The notes below the pieces were generated by a model. It was not told the DNA's origin. It saw only the letters and a program-made list of their open reading frames with translations, and made no database searches. Source: Kudoa neothunni (taxonomy: Eukaryota > Cnidaria). Taken from it: a DNA stretch of 64,000 nucleotides. The stretch is from the NCBI GenBank assembly GCA_964304625.1, contig OZ199840.1, positions 8,370,001-8,434,000 of the forward strand, read 5' to 3'. Shown piece by piece: positions 39,737 through 53,307 of the stretch (positions are counted from its first letter, which is position 1; each line of letters opens with the position of its first letter). A program made the translations under genes and the position numbers.

Positions 39737-40571
39737 GATTCCAGTTCAACTGAAACGCATTATCTTTCTGAAGGTTAATAAATAGATATTTTTAGGTAAA
39801 AACGATTTATTGAAAGATAGTCTTATTTTATTTAGTAGGATATAGCAAAATATTGAACATCAAGACTCTAACAATTGGTAACTTAAGCCTGACTCTTTTT
39901 CCTTAGTTTATGAAATTCTTAAACGTAATTTAATATAATTTTTTTACTAATAATTTTTCACTGATAGTTAATTTCGCATTTTTTACTCTGTGCGCAGACG
40001 CGGTTCTATTATGTTGACCACGCTTGCGCAGAAAAATTTTTAAACTTAAGATATGATGCCATATTGGTGAGCAAATCGTTCATTCCAAATTTGTATAGAA
40101 TTTAATATCTAGGAGGCGATATGTGACTTCACTTTTGGATGCATACAAAGAATATCCACATTTTGTGCAAGCCATATCATACCACAGGAATTTCTGTATT
40201 AATGCCGCCCTATTTTATTCCCTCTTTTGGGTTGTTACGAGTATTTAAATGTAAAGTTTCGTCTTTTAACATTTTTTAGGGCCATACAAATCAGGTTAAC
40301 CAATTTTAGTTGTTATTTTTAAACTTTTTCTAGAACTGGAAATGATTGACGATCTTTATGTTAAGGTTGATCGACAAGAATTTCGCAAACTATAATCTAG
40401 TCGATAAAATTCTATTTTATTTCCACATTTTACTAAAATATATATTTTGCGTTTGATTTCCACATAATTCCTTTTTTATAAATAAACTATAATATTCAAC
40501 TAAGAATCAAAACAACTTAAAGATATATTTTAGTAGGTTGTCCATATAATTTAAGATTCTGAGTATTTAAG
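39737..40571. other. Gene-free spacer (right copy)
   Basis: Counterpart of 11651-12464, including the imperfect TGCGCA hairpin near 39987-40033. Confidence 0.45.
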
Positions 40572-42363
40572 TTAGAGGGGGTTCCATTCCACCTTAGATC
40601 CATAATGGTCGCATAAGACTAGTTTGAATTCGTTGGATTGTTTGGACGTTTGAAATTCCAATAACATGTTGACCTGTTAGTGCATCCATCAGTTCGACAA
40701 CAAAATTAGTCAATATATAAATGAGTATCTTTACTTTGCAAAGATAGACACTAGCTTGTATAGAAACTCTCTCGGTGGAAATATCTCTGATACTAATACA
40801 ATGAATGTAAATCTGTATTGAATAAACAACGGAAAGGGATACTTTATTCGGTGATCATCTAACATCTTAATAATCTGTTGAAGACCACCTGGGCGATCAT
40901 TTATAAGCAACGATATTTTGGCCAGTCTTCCGTCAGAAAACAGAGCTCGTTCGATAACGTAATTTAATGTGAGTGAATCTATATTTGAGCCACACAGTAT
41001 GAATGCCACTCTATATTAATTATTAATTAATTAATTAAATTAACGTGAATAACTTTTTGTTTTGAAGATGATTGAGTTGACCAGATATCAAGGCCGCTAT
41101 CCCGGTTGCTCCAGCCCCTTCAATGACGCATCTTTCATACTCAATTAGCTTGGAAACGGCTCTGAAAATGTCAGTTTCTCTTAAAAAAAACATCAAGATC
41201 CATTCTTAAAACTTTATCTAAAATAACATAATTACTCTACTTGGATCATTTGGTCGTATAATGGAAGAAGAATGTTTAGAGGATTCTCTCCTACGGTCTT
41301 CACGGCCAAACCTACCGTAACCGTAATACATGAAGAGAAATAAATCAATAATATTTATAGTTTTACCATCCGCGACACTCAAACTGGAATCTGTCTCCAA
41401 AGTTACCGGATGTCCTGCTTCTAATGCCTTACTCATTGAATCACATAAGGTAGGTTCAACACCCTTTGAAGTCAAGTAAAAACTATTATTCAAAATTAAA
41501 TATAATTAGAGTACAATAATTTGGCAGTTGGGGAATAATTTCTTAGTTGCTTTGGCAATTCCCGCAATAAGTCCTCCACCCCCTACTGGTAGAACCACCG
41601 CATCCAGATGATGAATTTTTTTAGCAATCTCACACATGATAGTTCCTTGTCCAGCAATAATTAAAGGATCATTAAAACTATCGAGGAATGTTATAGTTTC
41701 GGATGAACAAAACGACAATTCACTTTACCCGTTAACATATGTTAGATTGTTTTGTTCGGCGTAGTCGAGGGCGAAACTTTTGGCTTCGTCAAAACTCTTC
41801 CCTGAAATTATAACATTTGCTCCAAGTTTTTTGCATTTTTCAATCTTGACAACTGGGGCAGTTTCTGGAATACATACTGTCACAGGTATTGAAAGCTTTT
41901 TCCCGTGATAACTCAAGCCTAGAGCGTGATTTCCTGCCGACGCGGCAACAACACCCGTTTCACGTTGTTCCTATATAAAATGGCGACGTGTTAAATTCAA
42001 TGTGAGATGTGTCTAATAATCATCAACTTTGCTGAGCATCAGTAGAAAGTTTAATGCTCCTCTTTCTTTGTAACTATCAACATTTAATAGTTATCTTTGG
42101 TTGAAATTTTTACCTGCCAGTACATTGACGATAGTCATGCTTAAGTAGTACGTCCATTTGAAATTCCTCCGAAAATTTTTCGGATTTCTAAATGTAAACT
42201 AACAGGAAATTAGATTATTTCATTTAAAAATACATATACGTTAGTTTGAATTTGTTCTCTAATTCCTCTGTATTAAAGTTACCGAAAATTCCGTTCGTTT
42301 TATGTGGGATTTTGTCCTCAAGTAGGCATCCTCAATGTCTTCATAAGAAACTACCTCCTTCAT
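40572..42363 (-). CDS. Threonine/serine dehydratase paralogue B (right copy)
   Basis: Counterpart of 12465-14277 with exons at plus 28086, starting MKEVVSYEDIEDAY. It encodes 410 residues and ends at TAA 40572-40574, in the same position as the stop of paralogue A. The left copy has AAA there and is seven residues longer. TGSYKERGA, SAGNHA and VGGGGL are intact. A synonymous glycine codon difference (GGT/GGC) is seen near 41916 against 13830. Confidence 0.92.
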
Positions 42364-45300
42364 GCTAACTTAGATTATACTCTATTATCTGGCGTTGAGT
42401 GCTTATTTAATGATATCAATTATATTTGTGACTCTAAACGGTATAACTCTGAATTGCAATCAAATACACGTTCCAAATAGTACAAAGATACTACAATTGG
42501 CGTCAAATCAAAAATGGAATATGATTCTCATTATTTGTGGATACATAATGAATAGATCTTTAAATCTTTGAAAATATTGAAAAGAACCAACGGATACATT
42601 TCTATAATCACCTATTTCCAACCTACTGTTAAAATCGTAATGTTATGGTTTTTATTGACGAACAATATAATTGATGAATTAATTATATGAAACGAAGCTT
42701 TAAAAATAGAATACTTCTTGAATTAAACCAACTATACATTAGGTGTTATACAAGAGTGATTATACTATTCGATCAATCCGAATTGAATAAAACATTATTG
42801 CGAATCTATGGTACGATGATGAAAAGGTTTTCTTGTAAATATATAATATTTATATGTAGATAGAATTCTTTTTATTGCATGTTTAACGATAAAATTTTTC
42901 GTCTTGAAAGATTTCTATGACTTTAAAACCATTTGAGTCATCCTTTTTTAAAATTATTATATATCTGTGGACGATCGAATGGATTATTCTCCTCCGTGTT
43001 TAATTTATTCACTATAATTGACCCCATTTTCACTTCAAATTAATTGGAACATATTCTTTCTAGTAAGTTAATTAGAGAATAGATCAATAGTTGAACTGAT
43101 TATGATTGTATTATTCGATAAATTTAAGAACGAGAAATAAACTTCCAATAATTTAATATGGTAAAACACTTTACATATATAATTTATTTCCAAAGAATAT
43201 TAATTGATTTTTTAACTCTTTCATCCATAATTTTCATTTAAAATCTAATGATTTTTACCTATTTCAAAACGAATTAAAAATAATTTGAGTTAATTATAAC
43301 ACTCGAATACGCGTTCAAAAATTAAAAGGACGCTATTTTAAACAATGTAATTTACTTTTAGGAATAATCATATTTTATTCCAAAAAAAACTTTTTTAGAA
43401 TATCCATTTAAACGCACGTGCGTGAGAAATCAAACTCAATTATTTTTTGTAAATATACTAATTAACATTTATTTTTTTGAAAAATTATTTTAAAAGTACA
43501 TTTTTATGTATATTTTACAATTTTAGATATCCTATCCATCATTGGATTGAAATCATTCAATCCATTTAGGTCTTAAGTCATAACGTGTCAGCTTATTTCT
43601 GAGATAGTATTATTCAGTTTCTCCGAGATAAATACATTATTGATGTGGTAATTTCACATGTTTTCCATGATCTAACTGATTAATAATGATATAATCACCT
43701 TGTTAGATTTATTAAAACTTTAAAAATGGCGAATTAAAGGAAAACTTGATCGTCTTTATGTATCTAGAAAGGTGTTCCGTCTGAATTAATTTTCGATAAA
43801 TTTTTCCTTTAAACCTAGTTTTGTGAATTCAATTATAAACAGATTTGGATTTACCAAGGTTTGGTTTGGTAAGACACAGCAAAAGATACACGTAAGAACC
43901 ACGACATATATGGGCGCGCGAGTATTTAGAATGAAGTTGTTGTTTTATGCTTATTTTAATTTTAAAATTTGTGATTCCATCTGATATAATTATTTATCTT
44001 TATATTCATTTTTATTTTTTAACGATGATGCAATTAGATACTATCACAGTTGAAGAAAGTAATAAAATATTTGTATAAAAAAACGTTTTTAAAAATTTTA
44101 ATTTATAATTTTGGAATAAAAAAAATGTTAATTAAATCCGAAACATGCAAGTTGTTCCAATATATTATTCGCTTGTTATTACTTATCATTTATAATTATA
44201 GGCATTTGTCGGTATTTAAAAATAATTTCGCTTACAATACTAAAATTATAGAATTTTTACAATTAAACATCATTTTCAATAATCAATAATGATGCTTTAG
44301 TTTATAAATTTTTTTAGCGGTTTTCTCTAGCTAAATTTAGAAGGTATTTAATCAATAATGGAATATTTTTACCATCGGATTTTTAAAACCATCGTTTCCC
44401 ACATAATAATTATATAAATTTATACGTCATTTATAAAAAAAATATAACACCTATAGTAAACATTTTTTTAAATTATGGACTTAATTAACTTTTGCAAAAT
44501 TACTTATTTTAATCATAATGACTAGTCAACCCACACACAGTATAATGTCTCAATGTAACTTTTCTGTTTATTTGTTTATAATTTGATTTATTGATGAAAA
44601 TTTTATACTAAACTTTACATAAAGTTAAAATATTATAGATTTCAGGAATAGAAAATAAATTATTTCTTTGCAGAGAAGCAAAATTACATGACCTTGTACA
44701 ATTATAACAAAATCGTTCGTCTCTTATAATAATAATAATATTCTTTTTTTATACGTAAAGATTTATTTAAATATCAAAAACATCAATATAACGTTAGTGT
44801 GCACTTTTAGGAGAATTTAAAATGGAACAAGATAAAAATTCCGTTCCATGTAACTGTTAGATTGCGCAGACATAAAACAAAACATAATGATGTTTCGAGA
44901 GTAATGTAGTGTTTGATTATTTTCAAACATGTTATACGTGCCAATTATTTGTTTACTACATCATTTTAATATTTTACGTAAGATATAATGAGTGAGATCA
45001 TCCATCCGAACCATAATATACGTTTCTTGTGAATTTTAGAGAGTAGATATTTTATTTTATTATTAAACAATAAATATTCATTTCAATTGATTTATTAAAC
45101 GAAAAAAAGTGAAATTTTGTTATAATTGATTGTCGATGGTCGGATTCCTCCTAGATTCTATCGGATCATGTATATTTGATTTATCATCAATTTGATCACT
45201 AATATTAGGCTCTCGGAGATACATGTATAAAAGAAACCAATTTGTATTTAGTAATAAGTTCACAGTTTTTACAACAAATATTTAAATGCCATCCTCATTG

Positions 45301-47316
45301 TTATCATTACCCATTTGCCGTAGTTACATTATTGACATTAAATGTAATAAAAATACTCTCTACGTTGCTTCAAAAAATTTTTTAAATTTGATCAGCATTT
45401 AAAACTCCTTCTTAATGGAGAAATTTATACTATATTTTTATCATCAATTTTATGAAAAATATTAGTTGATTGAACCCTAAAACAATCTAATAATGAAAGC
45501 CAACAAAACAAGTTACCAAAATAATTTTGTTGGTATATGTACAATGACCACACATATAATCTAAAATCAACGAATCTAATCTACTCATATTTAAAGAACA
45601 ACATGCAATCCTGTAATAAAGCAAAGATACTAACAAGTTAATGCATGTGGATAAAATTTATAATCATAAAATATTCCTGTTTTTCTGCGTTGGCTATGAA
45701 TTCAATTTTAACAATTTAATAAATTAACCCTGAATAATTTTTATTAATATAGATATTGAAAAAAGTTGATTTCAACATAATAATCATCAAATAATGACAA
45801 TACACTTGGATTTTGAGATATTATTAAATTTAATGGTGACTAAAATTAGAGCGTAATATCTACCTACGTAATAATCGTTATTGACTGTAATTTTCTGTAG
45901 TAAAACATATTCATTAGTATATTTTTAGTTTTTTAATTTAAAAAAGTTATACAAGGATTATTTTCATTATTCATAATTGTTTAGTATATCTACATCTTGA
46001 GAACAAATATATATACTAAAACTCAATCTGTTGTATCATTTGTCAAAACCTTCACCTTTAAATATTTTTATATATAAAATATAAATCTATTCTACTTCTT
46101 TTTAAAAGTTTTTGTTTTAAATATTTTTAGACATAGAAAAACTTTGAAAATGAGAAATTAACATCTAATCGGTTCGCAAGCGAAAAAAAATTGATCGATG
46201 TAAGCATATTGATTATATTAAACCATTATTTATAATTTAGATAAAAAATCAATTTTCGATGTCTTTTTAAAGACAGCGCAGAATTTTGTTGAATATTCAT
46301 TTTTCCTGGAATTTGGTGATAATGATTGATAAAAATCAATTTGGTATTTTAATTTTTACATCTTTGTAATTATTTTTTACATATTATATTATCTTGAAAA
46401 AACAAACAACAAATTTAGACATTGAACGGTTAATATTATTTCATATTATTTAGCAACATTAAACTTTAAAAATATTTATAAAATATTAAGAAAAAATATT
46501 TATGTGACTTATGAGGATATAAAAATTAGAAAATAAATCAAAATTAAAGCAACTAGTTGACTGGAATAATCCATATACGATCGTTTTAATTTCGTAGTAA
46601 TTAATAAATTCCTATTAGAATATTTCTAAAAGTTGAATTATTAATTTAATTGATTCTACTCTATTAGTTAGACTTCTGATAATTATGGGATGCAACTTAT
46701 TATGTGTATGATAAAAAAAATTTCCCAAAATTAAGTATTTTATAGGGAATTAACTTTAAATTGTAATAGTTATTTGCGATTAAAATATTCAATAAATATA
46801 AAATTCATTCAACAATTTTTCCTCTTTAAACTTCATATATAATGTTATATTAGTTTAAAAACAACTCCTTATGTGCTATAATATTTCTAAATTGGTATCC
46901 AATGAAAACCTAAGAAACGATGGATTAAATGCGATATTGTTCTAAAAAAATATTTTGTTATTTAGTTTTAATCATAATTTAATGAGTACAAACTAAAAAA
47001 GAATTCAATAACATAATTTCTATAAAATTTAGGAGAGAATTTTCACTCTATTTATATATAAAAAAATATATAAACAATTTCTAAATATAAATAGCATTTA
47101 TTTTGAAAAATTTATACTTAAGGTTTAAATTTTTTAAAATTGAGTTAAAAAAGATACATTATAGATGTTAAAATAATTTTCAGTTGGTTATCTCGAGTGA
47201 GAGTATTTAAAAAATGGCCCCCACACAGAGTTATTTCCATAAAAATAAAATAACGCAAAAATCTATACCTCACAATTAAGCACACTGGAATAAATTAAAA
47301 TAATAAACAAATGTGG
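42364..47316. other. 5-kb gene-free AT-rich region (right copy)
   Basis: Counterpart of 14278-19229. The plus-strand frame at 44050-44289 exists only because of one extra A in an A run. It is lysine-, isoleucine- and leucine-rich, like translated AT-rich noise. Confidence 0.5.
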
Positions 47317-50300
47317 TTAGAAATTTTTCAAAAGATAAGCATGAACAACACTAAAAAGTTCTTTATAGGGGATATGAAGATATTTTTGCCAAAAGCGTGT
47401 ATCATTCGCAAAGACAGATCTCGGAAATAGCGGTGTGTCAATTGCATGAAAAATATTTGTGATGGACCTTGCGTTGAATTTTCTGTCATCGTACACACCG
47501 ACAAGGTTGGTAACAGAATCCATAATTTTTGAAATGGTTTGTGGATCAGTTGGTTCTCTAACAAATTGGGAGGCAATCCCATCACGATTAGATAAAAATT
47601 CCTCTCTAAAAAAAACTCACCTATAAATTTCTATTTGATATTTGGATGCAACATTCTCATCAAACCATTGCTTAAATAATTCCACACTGTTGCAAGTGAA
47701 ATAGGTAGTAGCGCATTGAATAAAAAGGGAATTCGCCTGTTTTGGATCACATATTTTGGACATAGAATGCAGCAGCTGAATTAGCGACAGCCTAGAGATT
47801 ATTTGTTCTTTCTCGTACAATTTAACGTGATTAGACAGATATTCAGTAAGTTGATCTTTCGCATCCGAATTCAAATCTTCAGCCGCTTCTATGATCACAC
47901 CGTGATCTATAAACTTGAAAGAAATATGGCGTTGTTTGGCGAGTGTTTTGAAAATCTGTTTTACCACTTTCGAATAGCTCTGATCAGTCGAATTCAAATA
48001 ATATTTACAATACAAACCAATAATATCCAACTCGAGAGCATTTTCTTCAGTATTAGACTAAATCGTATCCAATCCAATATAAAAATACAAAATGACAACA
48101 CATTAATACTTTAGTAGACTCGCTTAGAAGGCACTTTAAAAATGGCTCACCTTGACACAATTCTAAGACATGCTCAGCACTGTTGTATATTTGGAGTTGA
48201 AGACGAGTGGGTTTATTGAAACCAATAAGTTGAGGGGGGATACAATTACGTTCAATGAAAAATCCCCTCATCACATAAAATATGGTAAGAATGGTGGTTT
48301 CAGTTTGATTACATTCCTGAACGATTCTATCCAAATCCAGCTGAAATAATACTCTAGAAGAGGTGGAGGAATTAGGTTGGGGAGGAAAAAAACTCTGAAC
48401 AATTTTCTGGAGTGCCAGCTTATCAACGCTTTGTGAGTACACATGTTTGAGCACTTCGTTTATGTCTTTCAACTAATGACAACAATCAACAAACGTATTA
48501 TATTACACAACAAAATCAATGAGAATTAGTTGCAGTCACTCACACTAGTGAAATCAGATATCACGTAAGAATATGCAGGTAGATGATCACGTCCCGCTCG
48601 ACCAACCTCTTGCACAAACGATTCAAAACACAATGGATAATCGTAGTGAACAATCACACGAACATTGCGTTTATCCAGTCCCATTCCAAAGGCTGATGTA
48701 GCGACCACAATTTTCGTTTTATTCCGCATGAAACGATTCTGTACAGCTGTTCTAGCTCGTTTGGTCATTCCTGCATGGTAGTGGTCGATTCTAAATAAAT
48801 AAACTAATGATCCGGCGTAATCCAAAGAAAAATTTTACATTAAATCCTTGTTTTGTAATTGATTTTCACCTTGCGTGAATGAAACGAGAGATGTACGCAA
48901 ATACGATGCGACACTTTCAGTGGTATCTCTTCTTCCACAATAGACAATAAGGTTTCCATAGTTAGACTCAGTGACCATATCTGGTAAATAGTTATTTATG
49001 ACAGTCAACAACTCCTTTAGAACGTATGTAAAGAAAATGTTGAATCAAAATTATCGAATTAGCAACCTTATTTTTATTGTCAGTATTAATCACATTGAAG
49101 TTGATATTCGTTGGAATATTGAAAGTGTTTGAAGTGCTGCTGATTTTGGTGGTTGTTTGTTGACAATTGTCGAGCAGTGTAAAATTCAAATGGTTCAATA
49201 TATCGTTGACAGCAGGAAGTGTGGCTGTAGCAGTAACACCCAAAAAACAACTTACACCTCGCTCTTTTTTTATCAACTAAATGGATCAACCCATCACCGT
49301 CAACTCACACTCCAAATGGTGTAATACCTCACAAATAAAAAGATAGGCCGGCCGGAAATTATGCGAATATTTCGATAAACAATGCGCCTCATCAATACAC
49401 ACAAACGAAATCGAAGGAATGAGCTCAAGAATGCGTGACGATGACATCAACGATTCGGGGGAAACATACAACAAATCGTACATCCCGTCCGCCACATTCT
49501 TATATATCACTTGCTTCACATTATCATCCATGTAATGATTAATATATGCACCTCTTATACAGCTAGGCAACGAGCTGACCTATCATAAAACAGTAAGTCA
49601 GATTAGAATGGATAAAGTTGTGGAGAACGATGGAACCACTCACTTGATCCTCCATCAACGATATCAAGGGCGAAATCACCAATGTTGTTGATTGAAAATG
49701 TTGATGATAGAGCATCGCAGGCAGTTGATAACACAATGATTTCCCAGATCCAGTCTCTTGGACCAACAAAGTTGAATTACCATTCAACACTTTCAGACAT
49801 GTTTCTTTTTGTTGGGTTCTGAATGCACCGTAACCAAACTTCTTTAAACCAACGTCTAATAGTGATTCTAAACTTGCTTGGTCCCAATCGCTAAAATTTG
49901 AACAACCAGCAGTTGTGTTGGTTTCTTTGTTGATTAACGGTGGCATGTTTTCATCCTCATCGTTACTCCCCTTTAAACCTATTAATATGTTAATAGAATA
50001 TAGTATACTTAGAAATTATAAAAATATAGTGTAGCTAAAAATTAATAAAAATCAGCGCACATGAAATCATCTCGTCGTAAGATAAGGGTTCGTATCCATC
50101 TGCCGAATTGTCATGATTGTCATTAAAAGAATCGACCGCGTCAAGATAATCTTGTGATTTGAATATTTTGGACTTCACTGTAGATGAGGTGGGCCCATCT
50201 CCATGGAAGGAATCCATCTTTTTTCGCTTCCAAAAGTTTCTTCTTTTCTGCTTTGTATAGTGAATATGGGTGAATTTGGATTTGTGGTGATATTTCTTAT

Positions 50301-51177
50301 ATTGGAGGTTCAGTCTTACAAAATTTTCAGTATTTAAATTTTTAGTAGTAACGCCAGAAGATTTTTCTGGAGTAGTTGTAGTTGGTAGGGAGAGAAGCGC
50401 TGAATGGGTATCCTCAGATTCTTCCTCTGAGTACGAATCTGAATGCCCCATTTGCTGTTCTACAGTAGCGTCATCATGAACAATCGATGGGTTATTTAAC
50501 ACTAAATCCAATCATAAGGATCACTTATAGTTTAACTACTCTCGACAATTTGTCCCTCATCAAGCGGGCTACTATTTTCCGCATTCTCTGAGGTAGTTAA
50601 ATGACGATTGCTTCTTTTTTTGACGATGGGATTTTGTCGTTTGGTATCTTTGAGTGAGATTTTAGCACAGTGCCAATCTTTTAATTTTGAACTCAAACTG
50701 TGCTCTTTCCCGCCATCATCGGTGGTTGGGGCCGGACTGGAGTTTTTGACCGGAGTTTTTTTCGAAGAACCTGCTATTGAAGATCTTATGATAGATGATA
50801 ATCTGTAGAGATCGCATGTGTTCTGTGGTGCCCTTAAGATTTAAAATGGTAAAATACAGCCGATGATGGCATGAGATTACGATTTGATGCTTGAGGATGA
50901 TAGCTCTGAATTTTTCAAACACTTCAGCTTGTAGTAATCTTTATACATTGCTATTATGTCGCAATTTAATTTAATTAAAAGTCACAGTAGTCTATTGATC
51001 ACTCACTTTGGATTTTAAAATCTGTTTTCTTGAGATCATCCTACATCAGTAGCACTGATCAGTAAAAACATAAACACTAACGCAACAAACCTTTGTAGGT
51101 TTTCTTTGATGAAACTTTTCGAAACATGATTCCCAATGTTTTAACTCATACTTAAGACGCTCCAATTCGCCATTCAT
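47317..51177 (-). CDS. RECQL4: RecQ helicase, RECQL4 type (right copy)
   Basis: Counterpart of 19230-23090 at offset 28087, with all thirteen exons at the corresponding positions. It carries the Sld2-like N-terminus (MNGELERLKYELKHWE), a serine-rich linker with basic clusters, the full RecQ helicase core (GSGKS, DEAH, TATAT, GRAGRD) and the RECQL4-specific C-terminus (RFWQKYLHIP). No difference from the left copy was noticed in the exons. The A7 run at the uncertain exon 7/8 junction is the same in both copies. Confidence 0.93.
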
Positions 51178-52958
51178 TCCCAGCAACGAGCGGTGTGTGA
51201 AATAGCTCAAAATAAAGATAATTCCCGGAACCATAGAGATTATTTATTCTATATTGTTCATTATCTAAAAACTTCCTATCTGATTCCTATTGTTAAACTT
51301 TCCAAACTTGTGTACATTGAATATTTGACAATTTGATTTTTTATGTTATTGGTATTTATTACATGTGATTGAATTTAGAAACATTTATAAAAATTATGTA
51401 TTAACGGAAACTCATATCAGCTTGAAATTTTTTTACGAATAACAGGAGAAATATCGAAAATATTATCTCGCGCCAACTTAATCGTAATGTTTCAAGGATA
51501 GTCGGCATTCTTTGTGGAAATTCTCTCGGGAACCTCTCAATAATTGTTAAACGATATTATTACATTAGCAGATGTATTCAGTCGCCAAAATAAGAACTAA
51601 ATTTATAGCCATATTCGTATTAATTATTTATCAATGAAATGATGGTCTAGTTCAGCGGTTAATAGTTACAGATAGTCGCTATGCGTGATTTCTCACAATT
51701 CCAATAATGATAAGATTATTATATATCTAAATAATGAAATTCTTTTTTATCTGATTTGGCAAATAGTGTTGAATTTTTTGAGGGAAACAAGATAGATTCC
51801 ATCTTAATCCTTATAATGTTCCTCAAAGGACTTAGAATTGCGTTATTATTTTTATATTATACATATTATTTTATATAAAGGCTTGTAAGAAACTTTCTAT
51901 AGGTATTAATCTGTTAAAAATGTTGGAAAATAAATACAGTAATGGACCGGTCGTGTGTACATTAGTTTTTTTACATATTAAAAGGTTCGCTCGTATTTAA
52001 AATGATTTAACAAATGATTTAATGTTATTATTACTCGCTTTAAATAACTTGTAAGAATAATTAGTACGAAAAAACGAAAAATAAAAAGTCACGTGAAGAT
52101 CGGTCTTACGTACCTTCTTGCTTTGACCGTGTGATTAAATTAAGCGTCTTCTTTCTTTCTTTACCACGATTAAACAGTTAGTAAGTTTTTGTAACTACAT
52201 AAATGCGGTAGCTTGTTAAAAAATGAAGGATAAACATAGACACATGTTGTAGATACATAGTAGTGTGGTTTATAATGATGTCCTCTCTAATTCATTGAAA
52301 TAACGATGACGCAATGACAGTTCCACTCCAATAATTCAGAAATGGATGATTATTTTATTAAAAAAAGTGAGTCATTCAGAGATGGCCTTATTTTATTTTG
52401 AAGGGCTTGGCAGTTATTTAAAAAAAAAATAATTGTGTTTTCATTAAAATTTAAGTTATAGTTAGTTTTGTGTTTTATTTTTGTGCGCTTGCGCAAAAAA
52501 AAAGTACATATCCGGCCGGGACCGGTAATACGTACAATTTACTCATCCCCCCCAAAATTACGTACGACCGACCCATTACTGTAATATTTATTGCGCATTA
52601 AAATTAGGATAAAAACTTTCAGAATAAGCTGATATTACACATTTTATTTTATCGGACTTTTTACAATTTACACTTTAGGAAACTCTTATACATTAATATG
52701 CACAAGTACATTTATCTAAATTTAATAAATATAAATTGAATGAAAAGTGTTAATTTCAAGGGTGTAAACCATAACGTTATAGTTTCTCCATCAATATCTT
52801 AATTAGTATTAGTTATATCGTAATTTTTTGTTCATCTTTAATTTGTCTAAATAACATTTAGCTATTAGAGTTACAATTTGTACATTATATTATAATAATA
52901 TTTATCACAGAGTGTAAAATAATTATACTACTAAAAATAAGTCAATTCAAATAAGCCA
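51178..52958. other. Gene-free spacer upstream of RECQL4 (right copy)
   Basis: Counterpart of 23091-24871, with the palindrome TGCGCTTGCGCA at 52484-52495. No gene recognised. Confidence 0.5.
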
Positions 52959-52967
52959 AATTAATAA
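52959..52967. repeat. MULE target-site duplication, left
   Basis: AATTAATAA, identical to 56339-56347. Nine bases is the usual MULE target duplication. Confidence 0.95.
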
Positions 52968-53111
52968 GGCAGTGGCTATTACCACGGATCCGTGTAATCC
53001 CCACCTTCGGCACATGCTATTACCACGGGAATCAATCTCTCTGCAATTGTTATCTCTATTAAATAACTAATTTCACATTACTATTATTTATATTTTTCTC
53101 TACTAAATTAT
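52968..53111 (+). repeat. MULE left terminal inverted repeat
   Basis: 144 bp pairing with 56195-56338 at 143 of 144 positions. It contains an internal repeat of GCTATTACCACGG at 52975-52987 and again near 53016-53028, a possible transposase-binding site. Confidence 0.95.
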
Positions 53112-53307
53112 GAAAAATAGAGAAATTTGAGATGGTTGTAAATTTATGTAAAATAGACGACCAGAAACATAAATGTTAGCGAATTTAATAGACTAAAATA
53201 ATATTAACGTTGAATTAATTATAAATATTAATCATTTCTAAATTATTGCTTTGAGCCATGCAGTGTAAACATAACTCCACGTGTTTCACGAGTTTGGTTG
53301 AACTACA

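Noticed and set aside
44050-44289. 79-codon plus-strand frame in the 5-kb spacer
   Set aside because: It is absent from the left copy because of a one-base A-run difference, and its composition is that of AT-rich noise.
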